The translations under genes were made by a program, and so were the position numbers. Below the pieces are notes generated by a model. The model made no database searches. It saw nothing but the letters and a program-made list of their open reading frames with translations, and had not been told where the DNA came from. 64,000 nucleotides of DNA, taken from Membranipora membranacea (lineage: Eukaryota > Bryozoa > Gymnolaemata > Cheilostomatida > Membraniporidae). Shown here piece after piece: positions 62,365 to 64,000 of this stretch; the first letter of the stretch is position 1, and every line of letters begins with the position of its first letter. The DNA is taken from assembly GCA_914767715.1 (NCBI GenBank), contig OU612070.1, positions 16,695,501 to 16,759,500 on the forward strand, written 5' to 3'.

Positions 62365-63469
62365 AATTGTGTCACCTAAGCGTTCTTGTGAACTGTCATT
62401 CCTTACGCCACGTACATAAACTAAGACAGTAACATACTACTCATAATCAGATATTGTGCTAGTCGAGTTCAGTGCCTACTACTGATCAGCGTTTGAAATT
62501 GAAACACGCTGCCGATGATACATAAATCTAATCTATGTTGCTAAACAACCTCAAAACAACAGTCTATTGAGTAAGTAGGCAAGCCAATTGCTTTCTTTGT
62601 AATTGTAAGGAAAGGTTATCATAAAAAACTCAATACTATTGTATCAATAAGTATTGACTGTACAATAAATTATAAGCAGAACATGATCAGCTGATAGCAT
62701 TGAAAACAACGCATGTTCCACTTGGTGGGGTGTGGCTTTTTGGGATATCCTTTAAAATTACTAGACTACCACCGTGTAGTTCTTGGTGTATATTCAGTTC
62801 TGAATCTTTACAATGAAGGATTGAAAAAAAGTTATTTATAACAGCTGATAAATCAGGCTCTTTCTCAATGTTTTTTTGTTATGAAGTATTGTCAGCGGAT
62901 TCACCGAGAATCAGCACTTTCTGCTCATGTTTATTTTGTAACTGTTCTTTCTTGCTTCTTTCTTTCAATGGTAAGCAGCCTTGAATAAGGCGTTAAAAAT
63001 AAAAACTCAATTGAGCACAATTCCTTCGTGTCATCCTCTGGAAGCCACATAATACTATGCAGTTGTTCCCAACAAAACTAAAAAATCCTATACATATATA
63101 TATATCCACAAGTAATAAACTCCTTTTATATATATTTATATATAGATGACTATGGGCCGCACATATATATTTGTGTTACATTATTGATTCAAATTCACCA
63201 GAAAACCGTCAGTAGTAACAAATCATCATACTACTTGCAATAGCGTTTATGGATTAAAGTCAGTAGTGTTATCCAGCACATTATTTTATGCTAAAAGTAA
63301 AGTAATTAGCTGTTGATCGGAAATTTTCTTTCACAACCCACGTTGTACCTCCTGGTGATATTACAGTGGCCTAGGCAGCAGTGTCCCAAACTCCCTGTAG
63401 GCAGGCTGTCTGGGCAAATATTACAGTTTGTAGTGATTGTTATAGATGTGAGATAACCTGCGCTAATAT
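62365..63469. other. 5' flank of the TIR-like/TPR gene and spacer
   Basis: It should contain the promoter of the minus-strand gene. No coding exon is recognised. TATATA-rich low complexity lies at 63092-63170. Confidence 0.5.
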
Positions 63470-63640
63470 TCTGTATGCCCATCTTCCGCCACCAACATCT
63501 CATCCATTCGCCAGCCGCCAGACATCCACAAGTCAATCAATGCGAACGCATTTGCTTATAATCCATATTCGGTGTCTGTTAGGATTAGCCCGCTCTTGAC
63601 TGCTAATTTCCCTCTAACTCCTTGGTTCAATCCATAGACT
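63470..63640 (+). repeat. Dispersed repeat, also at 54420-54600
   Basis: Similar in blocks to the minus strand of 54600-54420, including CCACCAACATCTCAT and CCCGCTCTTGACTGCTAATT. Its right end is interrupted by the 32-bp palindrome. Confidence 0.6.
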
Positions 63641-63663
63641 TATTATTATTATTAAGTCTATGG
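63632..63663. mobile_element. 32-bp palindromic element with target duplication
   Basis: CCATAGACTTATTATTATT and its inverse end ...AAGTCTATGG, flanked on both sides by GGTTCAAT (the GG being shared with the palindrome on the right). It is the smallest member of the CCATAGA-terminal set. Confidence 0.75.
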
Positions 63664-63871
63664 TTCAATCTGATTCTTCTACAAGCCAGCTTGCAAAATT
63701 ATATTTTATGCTGCCGTGAATAGTTTCGGTAACCAAAAGATAAATATGAACAGCACTTAAAATATGTATTCTTGTGAATTTAGACCCTGCATTTTAGTGA
63801 TGCAGCTTGGGGCCATCTTTACACAGGAGTAGTTTTGTCATTGCTGATGTGTTCAGCCTTATTGTGTTCCA

Positions 63872-64000
63872 ATTCGCTTCTCGGCCTATTGGCTAAGATC
63901 AAAGTGTCACTGCCATGGGCTGATTAGTGCCTGTTTCAGTTTCTGGCAGCTTGCTGCACACTTACGATTAGGAGGTCCACCATGGCCTCACCTTTTGGGA
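63872..64000 (+). ncRNA. U2 snRNA-like 5' head, then unrelated sequence
   Basis: From 63872 the sequence contains CGCTTCTCGGCC, then TTGGCTAAGATCAA, the highly conserved start of U2 snRNA, with one substitution and one or two extra bases. After AAGTGT (63902-63907) it departs: the branch-point-binding GTAGTATCTG and the Sm region of U2 are not there. It is therefore a U2 pseudogene, a chimaeric retrocopy or the head of a U2-derived SINE. The element runs off the window. Confidence 0.6.

Overview
The window is nuclear DNA of an animal. Genes are broken by many short GT/AG introns, protein families are metazoan (RING/B-box proteins, a TRIM9-type SPRY domain, membrane-anchored gamma-glutamyltransferase, CNDP2-type dipeptidase), and the AT-rich spacers are full of SINEs, LINE fragments and small inverted-repeat elements. 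A non-bilaterian such as a demosponge would fit the gene content and moderate introns, but this is a guess; nothing in the sequence fixes the species. All exon models were built by hand from splice sites, phase and family similarity.

Left part (1-33.8 kb). A family of ankyrin-repeat genes of unknown function occurs three times: a truncated 3' part (1158-1949, minus), the most complete copy (20909-25464, minus) and a broken copy (31210-32755, plus). The first two sit in near-identical 2-kb blocks. A TRIM9/67-like SPRY domain with an in-frame stop lies at 4100-5023. A nested transposon complex (5829-8378) and a deleted hAT transposase (9124-10343) follow. An intact eight-exon RING/B-box/coiled-coil/beta-propeller gene (616 aa) occupies 12792-17707. 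A decayed LINE (26945-29940) separates the ankyrin copies, and two small gamma-glutamyltransferase (GGT) fragments lie near them.

Middle (34.2-53.4 kb). Two minus-strand genes stand in tandem: a CNDP2-like cytosolic dipeptidase (53398-44780, 12 coding exons used per transcript) and then a GGT gene (42648-34221, 12 exons). In glutathione breakdown GGT yields Cys-Gly and CNDP2/Dug1-type enzymes cleave Cys-Gly, so the pair is functionally coherent. The dipeptidase has two alternative copies of its tenth exon whose phases make them mutually exclusive. The GGT gene is clean except for one TAA in exon 8, before the catalytic threonine.

Right part (53.4-64 kb). LINE fragments, small palindromic elements with target-site duplications, a well-formed tRNA-Gly(UCC) gene, and a two-exon gene (62364-59909, minus) for a 635-aa protein with an MGC acylation-type N terminus, a TIR-like domain with a candidate catalytic glutamate and kinesin-light-chain-type TPR repeats. 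The window ends in a sequence whose head matches the 5' end of U2 snRNA.
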